DNA of 64,000 nucleotides from Palsa-504 sp963844625 (GTDB taxonomy: Bacteria; Actinomycetota; Actinomycetes; Streptosporangiales; Streptosporangiaceae): NCBI GenBank assembly GCA_963844625.1, contig CAWJPF010000032.1:1-64000 (forward strand), read 5' to 3'. Made by a program: the position numbers and the translations under genes. Numbering within the stretch: position 1 is the stretch's first letter; every line of letters starts with the position of its first letter. Positions 15,827 through 24,518 of the stretch are shown here, piece after piece. The notes under the pieces were generated by a model that was not told where the DNA came from, made no database searches, and saw only the letters and a program-made list of their open reading frames with translations.

Positions 15827-15912
15827 CCACCCACCGCGACACCGGCGCTGCCAGCCCGCCCCCTGACCTGGGTCGCGCCGGCGCGAACAGACCCGACCGG
15901 TCGGGGTAGGCG

Positions 15913-16272
15913 ATGAGCCTGCCCGCCCGCGAGCAACAGGTCCTCGACGGGATAGAGACCGTGCTGCAGGCCGGCGAGGCCCGCCTGACAGCCATGTTCG
16001 TATTCTTCACGCGGCTAGCCGGGGATGAAGAAAGGCCCGGGACGGAAGAGCTGAGGCCCCCGTCGCGGCGATCGCTGGCCGGAAGGCGCTGGTCCGTTGG
16101 CGGTTCGGACGAGGGACTGCGCGTCGTCATACTGATTACGATCCTGGTCGCGGCCCTCGGGCTGACCCTGGTCCTCATCGCGAGCATGACCAGCGTGCGC
16201 ACGTGCTCACCCAGCCAGTCCAGATCCTGCTCGTCTTCGCAGTCGGTCCGGACGCCGTGGCATCAGCCGTGA
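15913..16272 (+). CDS. DUF3040 membrane protein
   Basis: ATG 15913 gives 119 residues. The N-terminal helix LPAREQQVLDGIETVL is the usual opening of DUF3040 proteins. One clear transmembrane helix (about 70-91: VVILITILVAALGLTLVLIA) follows; family members normally have two. The Ser- and Cys-rich last 30 residues look non-native, so a small frameshift near 16190 may have altered the end. The function of the family is unknown. It converges closely on the HlyIII gene. Confidence 0.7.
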   Translation: MSLPAREQQVLDGIETVLQAGEARLTAMFVFFTRLAGDEERPGTEELRPPSRRSLAGRRWSVGGSDEGLRVVILITILVAALGLTLVLIASMTSVRTCSPSQSRSCSSSQSVRTPWHQP

Positions 16273-16284
16273 GCGGCTTCCTGC

Positions 16285-16998
16285 TCAGCCGACGGTCCGG
16301 GCCGCGATGAGGGTTATCGAGAGATACTGGCAGGTCGCCGCGGCGCAGACACAGGCGTGGAAGACCTCGTGGTAGCCGAAAACCGCCGGGGAAGGGTCTG
16401 GCCTGCGCCGATGATAGGACAGGGCTCCGGCGACGTAGATCAGGCCGCCGGCGAGTATCAGCGTGCCCGGTACGACGCCGGCGTGGATCCATACCTCCGG
16501 CAGCGCCAGGCCGGCTAGCGAGCCCAGCCCGATGAACGTCACGCCGACCAGGGCCTCGGGCGCGTTCATCCAGCACAGGTGGATGAACGCGGCGGCGAGG
16601 ATCAAGGCCCACATCACGATCAGGCAGGTCAGCCCGTAGGCGCCGCGGGTGGCGAGAACGAAGGCCGGGGTAGCCGTGCCCGCGATGAGGAAGAAGATCA
16701 TCATGTGGTCCATGCGCTGCAGGCGCCTGGACCCGACCGGGCCCCAGGTGCCGCGATGATACAGCGCGCTGACCCCGAACAACCCGCTGACGCTGATGGC
16801 GTAGACCGTGAGTGCGGTGACCGACCGCGCCCCGTGCCCGCGAGCGATCAGCAGCGGCCCGGCCACCAGCGACGCTCCGAACCAGAGCACGTGCAGCCAG
16901 CCGCGCAGGACCGGCTTGGCGTAGTAAACGCGGCGCCGGGCGTCATACAGCGCGCCGGCAGGCAGCGCCGATACCGCGGGCCGGTCAGTGGCGGTCAA
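16285..16998 (-). CDS. Hemolysin III / PAQR-type integral membrane protein
   Basis: Up to 237 residues with seven predicted helices. The family motifs are present: SALYHRGTW near residue 79, the DHMMIFFLIAGTATP motif near 97, and the C-terminal GYHEVFHACVCAAATCQY with the histidines. These His and Asp residues form a metal site in PAQR proteins. The role in bacteria is unclear, with links to membrane homeostasis. The first codon at 16998 is TTG; a later start is possible because the first 20 residues are not conserved. Confidence 0.85.
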   Translation of the reverse strand: MTATDRPAVSALPAGALYDARRRVYYAKPVLRGWLHVLWFGASLVAGPLLIARGHGARSVTALTVYAISVSGLFGVSALYHRGTWGPVGSRRLQRMDHMMIFFLIAGTATPAFVLATRGAYGLTCLIVMWALILAAAFIHLCWMNAPEALVGVTFIGLGSLAGLALPEVWIHAGVVPGTLILAGGLIYVAGALSYHRRRPDPSPAVFGYHEVFHACVCAAATCQYLSITLIAARTVG

Positions 16999-17243
16999 CG
17001 GCCCCTGGCCTCTGGCCTGCGGGGTTCAGCGCACATGCTTGCCTCCGGTCGCGTGGCCACAGAAGTCTGGAGCGGCTGGAACCGCCGTCGCGAGACCTGG
17101 TCCGGGCAGTCCCAGGCGGGATCTCGCACAGCGACAGCCAGCTTAACGACCGGTCGCGGCCCACGGCAACGGCCGGCGACCGCGACTAGCGCTTCGCTCC
17201 GGCCTGGACACTCTCATCCGCGGCCTGCAGGCTGCGGAAGCGC

Positions 17244-18158
17244 TCAGGGGGTGGCTGGTGCTCGGGGGACGGCGTCGAGGGGAGCGGTCACGCCATTGCT
17301 GGCAGGCAGGCTGGCGGGCGCGCTGAGGGCAGGCACGTCGGGTACCGGCGGCAGAGCGTCCGTGTCCTGAGCGCCGGCGTCCGTGTCCTGAGCGTCCGTG
17401 TTCTGGGCGTTCGCGTCCTGGGTGCCGACGGCCTGGGGCAGATCCTGGCCGACATTGCGGGCGGCGCGGTCGAAGAACCGCAGCAGTTCCACCGGGACGG
17501 GCATCACCAGCGTGCTGTTCTTCTCGGCGGCGACCTCGACTACGGTCTGCAGCAGCCGCAGCTGCAAGGCGGCCGGGTCGGCGGCCATCACGGCGGCGGC
17601 CTGGGCGAGCTTCTTCGATGCCTGGTACTCCCCGTCAGCGGAGATGATCCGCGCGCGGCGCTCCCGCTCGGCTTCGGCCTGGCGCGACATCGAGCGTTTC
17701 ATCGATTCGGGCAAGGAGACGTCCTTGACCTCGACCCGTTCCACCCGGATACCCCAGGGCTGCTCGGTGGGCTCGTCGATGACGTCCTTGAGATGGGCGT
17801 TGACCTTCTCACGCTCGGACAGCAGCTGATCCATGTCACTCTGGCCGATCACGGACCGCAGCGAGGTCTGAGCGACCTGAGAGACGGCGAAGGTGTAGTC
17901 CTGCACGTTGATGATCGCCTTGACCGGGTCGATGACCCGGTAGTAGACCACCGCGTCTACGCGCAGCGTGACGTTGTCGCGGGTAATGGCCTCCTGGGCG
18001 GGCACGGCCGCCACGGTGATCTGCATGTTGACCTTGCGGAGCCGGTCCGAGAACGGGTTGACCCAGATCAGCCCGGGCTGCCGGATACCGGGCTGCGCCC
18101 GGCCGAAGCGGAACACGATGCCCTGCTCGTATTGGTTGATGACCTTGAAGCCGAACAT
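17244..18158 (-). CDS. SPFH/stomatin (slipin) family protein
   Basis: ATG 18158 follows GGAGGGG. The 304 residues begin with MFGFKVINQYEQGIVFRFGR and continue with the band-7 domain: GLIWVNPFSDRLRKVNMQ, ITRDNVTLRVDAVVYYRV, YTFAVSQVAQTSLRSVIGQ. The coiled coil SMKRSMSRQAEAERERRARI lies near residue 170. Slipins form membrane scaffolds and usually have an N-terminal membrane hairpin, which is short here. The C-terminal 60 residues are low complexity with repeated NTDAQDTDA units from a small tandem repeat at about 17360-17420. No NfeD-like partner is adjacent. Confidence 0.9.
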   Translation of the reverse strand: MFGFKVINQYEQGIVFRFGRAQPGIRQPGLIWVNPFSDRLRKVNMQITVAAVPAQEAITRDNVTLRVDAVVYYRVIDPVKAIINVQDYTFAVSQVAQTSLRSVIGQSDMDQLLSEREKVNAHLKDVIDEPTEQPWGIRVERVEVKDVSLPESMKRSMSRQAEAERERRARIISADGEYQASKKLAQAAAVMAADPAALQLRLLQTVVEVAAEKNSTLVMPVPVELLRFFDRAARNVGQDLPQAVGTQDANAQNTDAQDTDAGAQDTDALPPVPDVPALSAPASLPASNGVTAPLDAVPRAPATP

Positions 18159-18429
18159 GCCGGCCCCTCCAACCCTCGGCGCATGGTGCACCGGGATACC
18201 AGGACCGCAGACGGCGCCAGCTTGACCGCCAGCGTTCGAAATGCCCCCGATCCGATACTCCAATATTACACGTTCACGGGATCAGGAAAAACGCTGACGA
18301 CCGTTCATAATCGCCCGAAATTATAACCGTGTAGTGCCTGCGAGCAGCGGAAAAGAACATGCCATCTTTCGGCCGGCCCAGCCGGCTGACCCGGAAATAC
18401 GCGGGCACGGCGAGAGCGGTCAGGCTGCC

Positions 18430-19434
18430 TCACCGTCTCGCCGGCTCGAGCACCGGCTTCGGCGAGGGCCGTTCCTGATCGCGACGGCGGGAGTTCAGGC
18501 GGTCGGGAGAAGGCCAGCGCACGCTGGTGGCCCAGCCGAGGCGCTCGAAGATGCGGATGACGGCGGCGGAGATATCGATCTGCCTGGGTTCGGCGCCATG
18601 CCGGGCGCAGCTTGGGTCGGAATGGTGCATGTTATGCCAGCTTTCGCCGAACGAGAGCAGCGCCAGCGGCCACAAGTTGGTGGCCCGGTCGTAGCGGCGG
18701 GTGGTAAAGGGTCGGGTGCCGATGACATGGCACAGCGAGTTGACGCTCCAGGTGACATGCTGCAGCAAGGTGACGCGGACCAGTCCCGCCCACAGCAGGG
18801 CGGCCAGCGCGGTACGCCAGCTGCCGCCGATCGCCCAGCCCAGGGCGAAGGGCAGCCCGAGCGACGCGACGCACAAGACGGGGAACGCGGCCGAGATCTT
18901 GCGCATGACCGGGTCTGCCACCATGTCCGGGGCGTAGCGCGTAGGCGGCGTGGGGTCGTCGCGCAGCAGCCAGCCGACGTGCGCGTGGGCGAGACCACGG
19001 AGCTGCCCGGCCAGGTGAGTCCCGTACCGGTACGGCGAATGCGGATCGCCGGGCCGGTCGGTAAAGGCGTGATGACGGCGGTGGATGGCGACCCAGCCGA
19101 TGACGTCGCCCTCGAAGCTCATCGACCCCGCGATCGCGAGCGCCACCCGCAGGGCGGGCGCCGCGGTGAAGCTGCGATGGGTGAGCAGGCGGTGGAAGCC
19201 GATCGTCACCCCAAGGCCGGTCACCAGGTAGAAAGCGGCTGCGAGCAGGACCTCGGTGAGGTGCAGGCCGTGCCCCCAGGCGAACCATACCGCCACCCCG
19301 AGTCCGGCGAACGGCACGATGACGATGGCGGCCGTTACCGCGATCCTGACCCCGCCCCCGATGGTGCGCGGCGCTCCGTCGCCGTCCGGGAACGGCTCTA
19401 TTCCTTCGTAATTGACCGTGAGCTGATCAGTCAC
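18430..19434 (-). CDS. Acyl-CoA/fatty acid desaturase (delta-9 type)
   Basis: GTG 19434 is favoured because AGAGAGG precedes it at suitable distance; upstream in-frame sequence belongs to the folded element. The 334-residue protein has the three histidine boxes of membrane desaturases: HRLLTHRSF, HRRHHAFTD and WHNMHHSDP, with paired hydrophobic segments between. It uses O2 and two electrons to insert a cis double bond into an acyl chain. The upstream region carries the third copy of the T-run folded element, so expression may be tied to the stress genes near 13-14 kb. Confidence 0.9.
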   Translation of the reverse strand: MTDQLTVNYEGIEPFPDGDGAPRTIGGGVRIAVTAAIVIVPFAGLGVAVWFAWGHGLHLTEVLLAAAFYLVTGLGVTIGFHRLLTHRSFTAAPALRVALAIAGSMSFEGDVIGWVAIHRRHHAFTDRPGDPHSPYRYGTHLAGQLRGLAHAHVGWLLRDDPTPPTRYAPDMVADPVMRKISAAFPVLCVASLGLPFALGWAIGGSWRTALAALLWAGLVRVTLLQHVTWSVNSLCHVIGTRPFTTRRYDRATNLWPLALLSFGESWHNMHHSDPSCARHGAEPRQIDISAAVIRIFERLGWATSVRWPSPDRLNSRRRDQERPSPKPVLEPARR

Positions 19435-19513
19435 CGCGGTCGCTACCTCTCTGGGCGTGCCGCGGCAATATGAACGGGCCCCACGCTGAATTCGGCCGTG
19501 GTGCCCGGGCATG

Positions 19514-19590
19514 AAAAACTCCGGATCCCGCACATCCCGCTATTTCTCGGGTGTAACGCCGCCGGGGTCCGGAGCAACGTTTATGACACT
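19514..19590 (-). ncRNA. Folded element with T-run, copy 3
   Basis: On the minus strand CTCCGG (complement of 19569-19574) pairs with CCGGAG (complement of 19519-19524), followed by five T (19518-19514). The inner helix pairs ACA..CCG with CGG..TGT. GTAGTGTCATAAACG precedes it, as in copy 1. It lies about 80 bases upstream of the desaturase start. Confidence 0.5.
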
Positions 19591-19611
19591 ACTCTGCTTT
19601 TACCTCCGCGC

Positions 19612-21021
19612 CTACCGTCCCCGGCGGCCACGGAAGCTTCCGGACGCGGCCGCGGCGCCGCGGCCGGTGGCCTGGGTCGCGGCTGTGCTCCCCTGGGTTT
19701 CGGCGGCCGGGACCCGGGCGAGCTTGGTGACGGGAGCGATGTGCCTGACCGGAGGACCCGCGATCGCGCGCAGCACCGCCGAACCTGGGCCGGCGGTGGC
19801 GGCCTGCGGCGTCACGCCCGCCTTGCGCATCAGGGTACGGACCTCGGCGGCCTGGGCCGCGGTCTGCACGGTGACCACCGCCCCGTCGGCGCCGCCGCGG
19901 GCCGTCCGGCCCGATCGGTGCACGTAGGCCTTGTGCTCGGTGGGGGGGTCGGCGTGAATCACCAGGTCGATGCCGTCCACGTGAATACCGCGGGCCGCGA
20001 TGTCCGTCGCCACCAGGACGCGCACCTGACCGGATCCGAACGCCGCGAGGTTGCGGCTGCGGGTCCCCTGGGCCAGGTCGCCGTGGAGCTCGGCCGCGGG
20101 GGCCCCGGCCAGGTTCAGCTGGCGGGCGAGCCTGGCCGCGCCGTGCTTGGTCCTGGTGAAGATCAGCACGCGGTTGTCGCCGCTGGCCAGGGTCGCGACC
20201 ACAGCCACCCGGTCGGCCGGGGTGACGGTCAGCAGATGATGGACGATCTGGGCCGGCGGGGAGGCATCGTCGACCGAGTGCCGGGCCGGCTGGGTCAGGA
20301 AACGCCGCGCGAGGACGTCCACGGCGCTGTCGAGGGTGGCTGAGAACAGCAGCCGCTGGCCCTCCTGCGGGGTGGCGTCGAGCAGCCGCCTGACCACTGG
20401 CAGGAACCCCAGGTCAGCCATGTGATCCGCTTCGTCGATCACGCTAACCTCGACGTCGCCGAGGTGGCAGTGGTCCTGCTCGATAAGGTCAGCCAGCCGC
20501 CCCGGGCAGGCCACGACGATATCGGTGCGGTTGCGCAGGGCAGCTACCTGCGGGTTCTGCGGGACGCCGCCGAAGATGGTGGCGACGGTCAGTCCCATGG
20601 CCTGCGCCAGCGGCGACAGCACCGCCTCTACCTGGCTAGCGAGCTCGCGGGTGGGCACCAGCACCAGGCCGCGCGGGCGGCAGGCCATGCTGTACCCATC
20701 GGCCAGCCGGGCGACCAGCGGGAGCGAGAATCCGAGCGTCTTGCCCGAGCCGGTCTGGGCCCGCCCGAGGATGTCGGCGCCGGCGAGGGCGTCGGGCAGC
20801 GTGGCGGCCTGGACGGGAAACGGGACCGTGATGCCTTGTGCGGCCAGGGTGGCCACCAGGGGGGCCGGAACGCCAAGGTCGGCGAAGGTCACGGGCTCAG
20901 CGGAGGTAACGCCAGGAGCCGTCACCAGCTGGGGCGGGGTTTCACGGCGCCGGCGCTGGCGGGCCTTTCGAGGCTGGCCGATGGGGGTAACGACTGAATT
21001 TTCTGCGGGCAGAACTGTCAA
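19612..21021 (-). CDS. DEAD-box RNA helicase
   Basis: A TTG start at 21021 with GGAGA about ten bases upstream gives 469 residues. Helicase motifs are in order: Q-motif region VPFPVQAATLPDALAG, motif I AQTGSGKT, Ia PTRELASQ, Ib GGVPQNPQV and ACPGRLADLI, motif II VIDEADHMADLGF, motif III LFSATLD. The C-terminal domain has FTRTKHGAARLARQL, VATDIAARGIHVDGIDLVI and HRSGRTARGG. A basic, Ala/Gly-rich tail of about 60 residues probably binds RNA. It likely remodels RNA or ribosome intermediates under cold or stress. The 5' flank is long and AT-richer, as is common for cold-inducible helicase genes. Confidence 0.93.
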   Translation of the reverse strand: MTVLPAENSVVTPIGQPRKARQRRRRETPPQLVTAPGVTSAEPVTFADLGVPAPLVATLAAQGITVPFPVQAATLPDALAGADILGRAQTGSGKTLGFSLPLVARLADGYSMACRPRGLVLVPTRELASQVEAVLSPLAQAMGLTVATIFGGVPQNPQVAALRNRTDIVVACPGRLADLIEQDHCHLGDVEVSVIDEADHMADLGFLPVVRRLLDATPQEGQRLLFSATLDSAVDVLARRFLTQPARHSVDDASPPAQIVHHLLTVTPADRVAVVATLASGDNRVLIFTRTKHGAARLARQLNLAGAPAAELHGDLAQGTRSRNLAAFGSGQVRVLVATDIAARGIHVDGIDLVIHADPPTEHKAYVHRSGRTARGGADGAVVTVQTAAQAAEVRTLMRKAGVTPQAATAGPGSAVLRAIAGPPVRHIAPVTKLARVPAAETQGSTAATQATGRGAAAASGSFRGRRGR

Positions 21022-21459
21022 AAGAAAAATCTCCAGGACTTGTGTGGCCGCATTGTCGAAGGCGCCACATCCGTGGAGACCAGTTCGCTCACCGAGCGAC
21101 AGACGACCGGCGTGCCCTCATGGCGACGCCTATTGCGCGTTGACGCGCGTAACACAGAATACCGCACGCCACTGTGGGCGCTGGCGGTGGCCTGGCGCAG
21201 GCACGACGTCCGTTCAGCTCGTGCACTCTGCTGGCCGATGCCATAGCGCACCGATACTCGTACTAACTAGCTGGTAACGGGACATCCCCGCCCGGGTTCG
21301 ATATTACCGATTGAGAGCGAGTGTGCACAGAGGGCAATTTTTGTGGCGGGACGGGCCGAAAGCCGCGAGCTCTCCCGAACCTCGTAACCACAACGATGGA
21401 GCATCGATGTGCCCAGGGCCACGACGATGGAGCATCGTTGTGGTTGGCACTGGCGGCGG
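21022..21459. other. 438-base non-coding region with a nested inverted repeat
   Basis: Includes the leader of the helicase gene (about 21022-21300) and the palindromic structure at 21386-21445. The rest (21300-21385) shows no recognised signal. No gene-like frame was found. Confidence 0.5.
21386..21445. repeat. Nested inverted and direct repeat
   Basis: Outer arms AACCACAACGATG (21386-21398) and CATCGTTGTGGTT (21433-21445) are perfect. Inside, ACGATGGAGCATCG occurs twice (21393-21406 and 21424-21437), each itself a small hairpin (CGATG/CATCG). It may be the terminator of the STAS operon reading leftward. Confidence 0.6.
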
Positions 21460-21993
21460 CTAGCGCGGAGGCAGCGGGCCGGGCCGGCCGGGCGGGCCGG
21501 GCGGGCCGCGGAGGTCTCCTGGGACTGGATCAGGCCGTAGCCGATTTACCGAAGACGCGAGCGGCCGGGCGCTCAGCCGACTCATGGGCACGCGCCGCTG
21601 CAGGCTCGCATCCGGGATGCCCAGGCGAGCGGGCGCGGTGGCGGCCGACACGGTGGCGGAGACGTCGAAGTGCGCGTCGAGGCCGGTCAGGTGAAGAACG
21701 GCGGCCACCGGGGGCGTGGGGGCCGCCAGCCGCAGTACGCCGCCGAGCAGCCAGGCCCGGCGGCCGACACCCACCAGTACGGCGAGCCCGCTGGCATCGC
21801 AGCAAGTGACGCGGGACAGGTCGATGATGATCCGGCTGGGACTAGCGCCCAGCAGCCCGAGGAGCAGCTCACGCAGCGCGGGTACGCGTGCGATGCCGAG
21901 TTCGCCGGTGATCGTCGCGACGCTGTAGCCATTCTGGCTGCGGACGGAAAACGTATTTTCTTCGTGCGGGGTCATCGTCGCGTCGTGGTTCAC
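21460..21993 (-). CDS. STAS-domain protein
   Basis: GTG 21993 overlaps the upstream stop (GTGA) and gives 177 residues. The STAS core spans about 10-110: YSVATITGELGIARVPALREL, SRIIIDLSRVTCCDASGLAVL with Ser at the usual phosphorylation position, and LLGGVLRLAAPTPPVAAVL. The C-terminal 60 residues are Pro/Gly/Arg-rich. It is third in an operon after an HTH regulator and a small protein. It probably acts as an anti-sigma antagonist for the SigB/F-type factor encoded 1.7 kb away, by inference. Confidence 0.82.
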   Translation of the reverse strand: MNHDATMTPHEENTFSVRSQNGYSVATITGELGIARVPALRELLLGLLGASPSRIIIDLSRVTCCDASGLAVLVGVGRRAWLLGGVLRLAAPTPPVAAVLHLTGLDAHFDVSATVSAATAPARLGIPDASLQRRVPMSRLSARPLASSVNRLRPDPVPGDLRGPPGPPGRPGPLPPR

Positions 21994-22289
21994 AGCGGCT
22001 CGCTGACCCACTGCCAGCCACGAGCCTCGTGGTAGGCCGGCCGCACCAGGAAGGCTCCGGCCGCGTCCGAGAGCTCGGCGACGACGCGGATCAGCTGCCG
22101 GTGGAAGTCGTCCGGCCGGTGCTCCTCATCGTGCGTCCGGTGCCCGGCGATCGTCACTGCCCCGCCCTCTCCGCCGATCAACCGCACCGTGACGTTTCCG
22201 TCGTAGTCCAGGCTGGCGCCCGAGATATCACGAGCACGCACGATTTCGGTACCTTCCTCATTCGCGACCCATACGTCGGTCACATCCAT
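21990..22289 (-). CDS. Small conserved hypothetical protein
   Basis: ATG 22289 gives 99 residues with no membrane segment. The sequence is acidic (DVTDVWVANEEGTEIVRARD, LDYDGNVTVRLIGGEGGAVT, DDFHRQLIRVVAELSDAAGA). I do not recognise a named domain. It lies 19 bases after the HTH gene and overlaps the STAS gene by four bases, so all three should be made together. A role in the same signalling unit is likely but not proven. Confidence 0.7.
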   Translation of the reverse strand: MDVTDVWVANEEGTEIVRARDISGASLDYDGNVTVRLIGGEGGAVTIAGHRTHDEEHRPDDFHRQLIRVVAELSDAAGAFLVRPAYHEARGWQWVSEPL

Positions 22290-22308
22290 GCCTGTCTCCT
22301 TTAGCTCA

Positions 22309-22608
22309 CTATCGCACTTCGCTCTCGGCCGGGCCGGTGCCGGACAGGAGGGCTAGTACGTCACCGACGGTGCGATCCCGGCTGGCGAGTTCGGGCAGCG
22401 GGAGGTGCGCCTGGATGTGGTAGCGGTTGCGCCGGCCATCCTTCTCCTTGACCACGTACCCGGCCTCGACCAGGTCGGTGAGGATGCCGAACGCGCTGCG
22501 TTCGGTAATGTCCAGGCTGGCCGCGATGTCACGCAGCCGCATCCCGGGATCACTGGCCACGCATAGGAGAACCCGGGCGTGGTTGGTCAGAAAAGTCCAG
22601 CTTGCCAC
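22309..22608 (-). CDS. Winged-helix (MarR/ArsR-like) regulator
   Basis: GTG 22608 gives 99 residues. The pattern SWTFLTNHARVLLCVASDPG, MRLRDIAASLDITERSAFGIL, then DLVEAGYVVKEKDGRRNRYHI is a one-domain winged helix with a clear recognition helix and wing. This short form is widespread in actinomycetes, often beside STAS or sigma genes. It is the first gene of a three-gene operon and divergent from the small Pro-rich gene at 22739. The 130-base space between holds AT-rich stretches suitable for promoters. No ligand cysteine set is seen. Confidence 0.83.
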   Translation of the reverse strand: MASWTFLTNHARVLLCVASDPGMRLRDIAASLDITERSAFGILTDLVEAGYVVKEKDGRRNRYHIQAHLPLPELASRDRTVGDVLALLSGTGPAESEVR

Positions 22609-22738
22609 CCCGTTAGGTTATCAGATTCTGGAAAAAACTTGCTAGTTTCCCAGTGCCGGCGTAGCGTCAAATCAGGCGCCGGGCGTCAGCCGTCAACACG
22701 GCACGCTTCCCCGGAGCTGTCAGAGGAGCTCCGACATC

Positions 22739-22993
22739 ATGCCCGAGCCAGTCACGCCCCAGCCGGATCCGAGCACTATGCCGGCCAGGCCACCCGCATC
22801 CCCTAACGGGGTCGTGCCGCCGATGCCACATCCGGGCGCCACCCAGCCGCCCACAGCTACCGGTGGCGGCGTGCCGCCGATGCCTTCTGAGGTCACGAAC
22901 GAGCACACACCGGGATCCGCCGCGGCCGACCGGTTCCGCGCGGCGATGATGCCGCTGCGCAAGATGATGCACCGGCCACCGCGGGACGCTTAG
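22739..22993 (+). CDS. Small Pro-rich protein
   Basis: ATG 22739 has GAGGAG at good distance. The 84 residues are rich in Pro, Gly and Thr with repeated VPPMP motifs. They end in a short basic helix (DRFRAAMMPLRKMMHRPPRD). No domain is recognised. The stop overlaps the end of the convergent gene by four bases. The ribosome site and frame are supportive, but it could also be non-coding. Confidence 0.5.
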   Translation: MPEPVTPQPDPSTMPARPPASPNGVVPPMPHPGATQPPTATGGGVPPMPSEVTNEHTPGSAAADRFRAAMMPLRKMMHRPPRDA

Positions 22994-23646
22994 CCGGGCA
23001 CTGGCGCCGACAGGGCGGCGTCGCCCTCGGCCAGACTGCCTGGGTAGAAGCGGCGCGAGATCTCGAGCAGTTCGTCCAGCGGCGGCCACCAGGGGCCCGG
23101 CCGGAGCGAGCCGAGCGTCTGCAGGACTCGGGCGGCTCGCTCGGGACCTTCCGGCGCCGCGACCAGCGCGACGCGGTGCGTCCGGGCGGATCGCAGCGGC
23201 CCCAGGTACAGGTCGGGTGCCTGCTCGCGGGGTCCCTGCTCGCGGGGTCCCTGCTGCTGGAGTCCCTGCTCACCGGCCGGCGCCGCGGCGATATCCAGGT
23301 AATAGTCGGGTAGCTCGAACCGGCCCGCGCGCCAGGCGGCCAGGGCCAGACCGGCCTGCACTTCGAATTCAGCGGCTCCCGGCGACTCCCGGGAGGGATC
23401 CCACATGGCTCGCCACTGCTCGGCCACGGTCGCCAGCGGGTCCGCGGGTACGAGCACGTAGGGCGACCCTGTCCGCGAGGCCCGGCTGAGGGCCTCGGCG
23501 GCCTGCTCCAGGCGGCCCCCGGCCGCCTCGGCGGGCCGGATCACTGAGACGTTCAGGGACCGGCCCACGGCGGCGAGGAGAGCGTCCGGCACCTCGCCGA
23601 CCAGGACGATTACTGTCGAAGGATTACGCCGCATCGAAAAGATCAT
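22990..23646 (-). CDS. Hypothetical protein
   Basis: Up to 218 residues; ATG 23634 (MRRNPSTVIVLVGEVPDALL) is a likely alternative start. The first 70 residues look like an alpha/beta fold (TVIVLVGEVPDALLAAVG, then SPYVLVPADPLATVAEQW). A repeat-encoded linker (QGPREQGPREQ) follows, then a basic C-terminal part. No family match is evident to me. It lies 32 bases upstream of the sigma factor stop region, on the same strand and downstream of it, so it may belong to that operon. Confidence 0.6.
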   Translation of the reverse strand: MIFSMRRNPSTVIVLVGEVPDALLAAVGRSLNVSVIRPAEAAGGRLEQAAEALSRASRTGSPYVLVPADPLATVAEQWRAMWDPSRESPGAAEFEVQAGLALAAWRAGRFELPDYYLDIAAAPAGEQGLQQQGPREQGPREQAPDLYLGPLRSARTHRVALVAAPEGPERAARVLQTLGSLRPGPWWPPLDELLEISRRFYPGSLAEGDAALSAPVPG

Positions 23647-23677
23647 ATCGGCCGGGTTGGGGCGGCGGCCCCCGCTT

Positions 23678-24517
23678 TCAGCTGGCGGTGACGTGCTCGT
23701 CTAGCCCGAGCAGGCGCGGGCGAAGGTAGCCGAGCGCGTGGCTGATCAGCCGGGAGACATGCATCTGGGAGAGGCCGAGCTGCTGGCCGATCTGATCCTG
23801 GGTCATGCTGCCGTAGAAGCGCATGAGCAGGATCTGCTGCTCGCGCAGAGGCAGTTCGGGCCAGTGCTTGGCGACCGCCTGCATGTCGAGCATGCGCGCC
23901 AGCCGCGAGTCCTCTCCGCCGAGGACGTCAGCCAGCATGGGGGCGCCCTGGGCCGAGGAACCGGGTATCGGCGCTTCCAGCGAGGACGGCTGAAATGCCA
24001 TCTCGGCCAGCCGGGCATTTCGCAGCTCATGGTCACTGACCCCCAGGTACCGGGCCAGATCGGACTCGGTCGGCGTGCGCCCGAGCTCCTGGGTCAGCTG
24101 CCACGTCGCCGTCCGGACTTGCATGGCCAGGGTCTTTACGGGCCGGGCGACGTGGATCTGCCAGCGCTTATCCCGGAAGTACCGCTTGATCTCGCCGCTA
24201 ATGTACGGGTGCGCGTAGGTGGTCAGGGCGCAGCCGAGGGCCGGGTCGAAGTTGTTGATCGCGGCGACAAGGCCGACGTACCCCACCTGCATCAGGTCCT
24301 CGATCGGCTCAGGGCTGCCTCGATAGGGCTGGACGCAGGACCGGACCAGGTACTGGTAGCGGCTGACCAGCAGCTCGCACGCCGCTATCCGCCGCTCGCT
24401 GAGGCGCGGCAGCGAACCGACCAGGCCAAGCAGCTCACGGTCGTTGAGCTCGGCCAGCTCCGGACGCGTCCAGGTGGCCGGGGAGGACGGCACCGGTGCG
24501 GGCTCAGCAACCGGCAC
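23678..24517 (-). CDS. SigB/SigF-family RNA polymerase sigma factor
   Basis: GTG 24517 is chosen because GGGGAAGG lies seven bases upstream, giving 279 residues. The order of regions is clear: region 2 (IEDLMQVGYVGLVAAINNFDP, LTTYAHPYISGEIKRYFRDK), region 3 (TWQLTQELGRTPTESDLARYLGVS) and region 4 (LPLREQQILLMRFYGSMTQDQIGQQLGLSQMHVSRLI). This is the general stress or developmental sigma group controlled by anti-sigma kinases and STAS antagonists. A truncated STAS reading frame lies immediately upstream, and several STAS genes are in the window. The anti-sigma gene itself is not in the window. Confidence 0.93.
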   Translation of the reverse strand: MPVAEPAPVPSSPATWTRPELAELNDRELLGLVGSLPRLSERRIAACELLVSRYQYLVRSCVQPYRGSPEPIEDLMQVGYVGLVAAINNFDPALGCALTTYAHPYISGEIKRYFRDKRWQIHVARPVKTLAMQVRTATWQLTQELGRTPTESDLARYLGVSDHELRNARLAEMAFQPSSLEAPIPGSSAQGAPMLADVLGGEDSRLARMLDMQAVAKHWPELPLREQQILLMRFYGSMTQDQIGQQLGLSQMHVSRLISHALGYLRPRLLGLDEHVTAS

Positions 24518-24518
24518 G

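Noticed and set aside
21260..21310. tRNA-like GGTTCGA sequence near 21295
   Set aside because: No matching T-stem, anticodon arm or acceptor pairing could be built around it.
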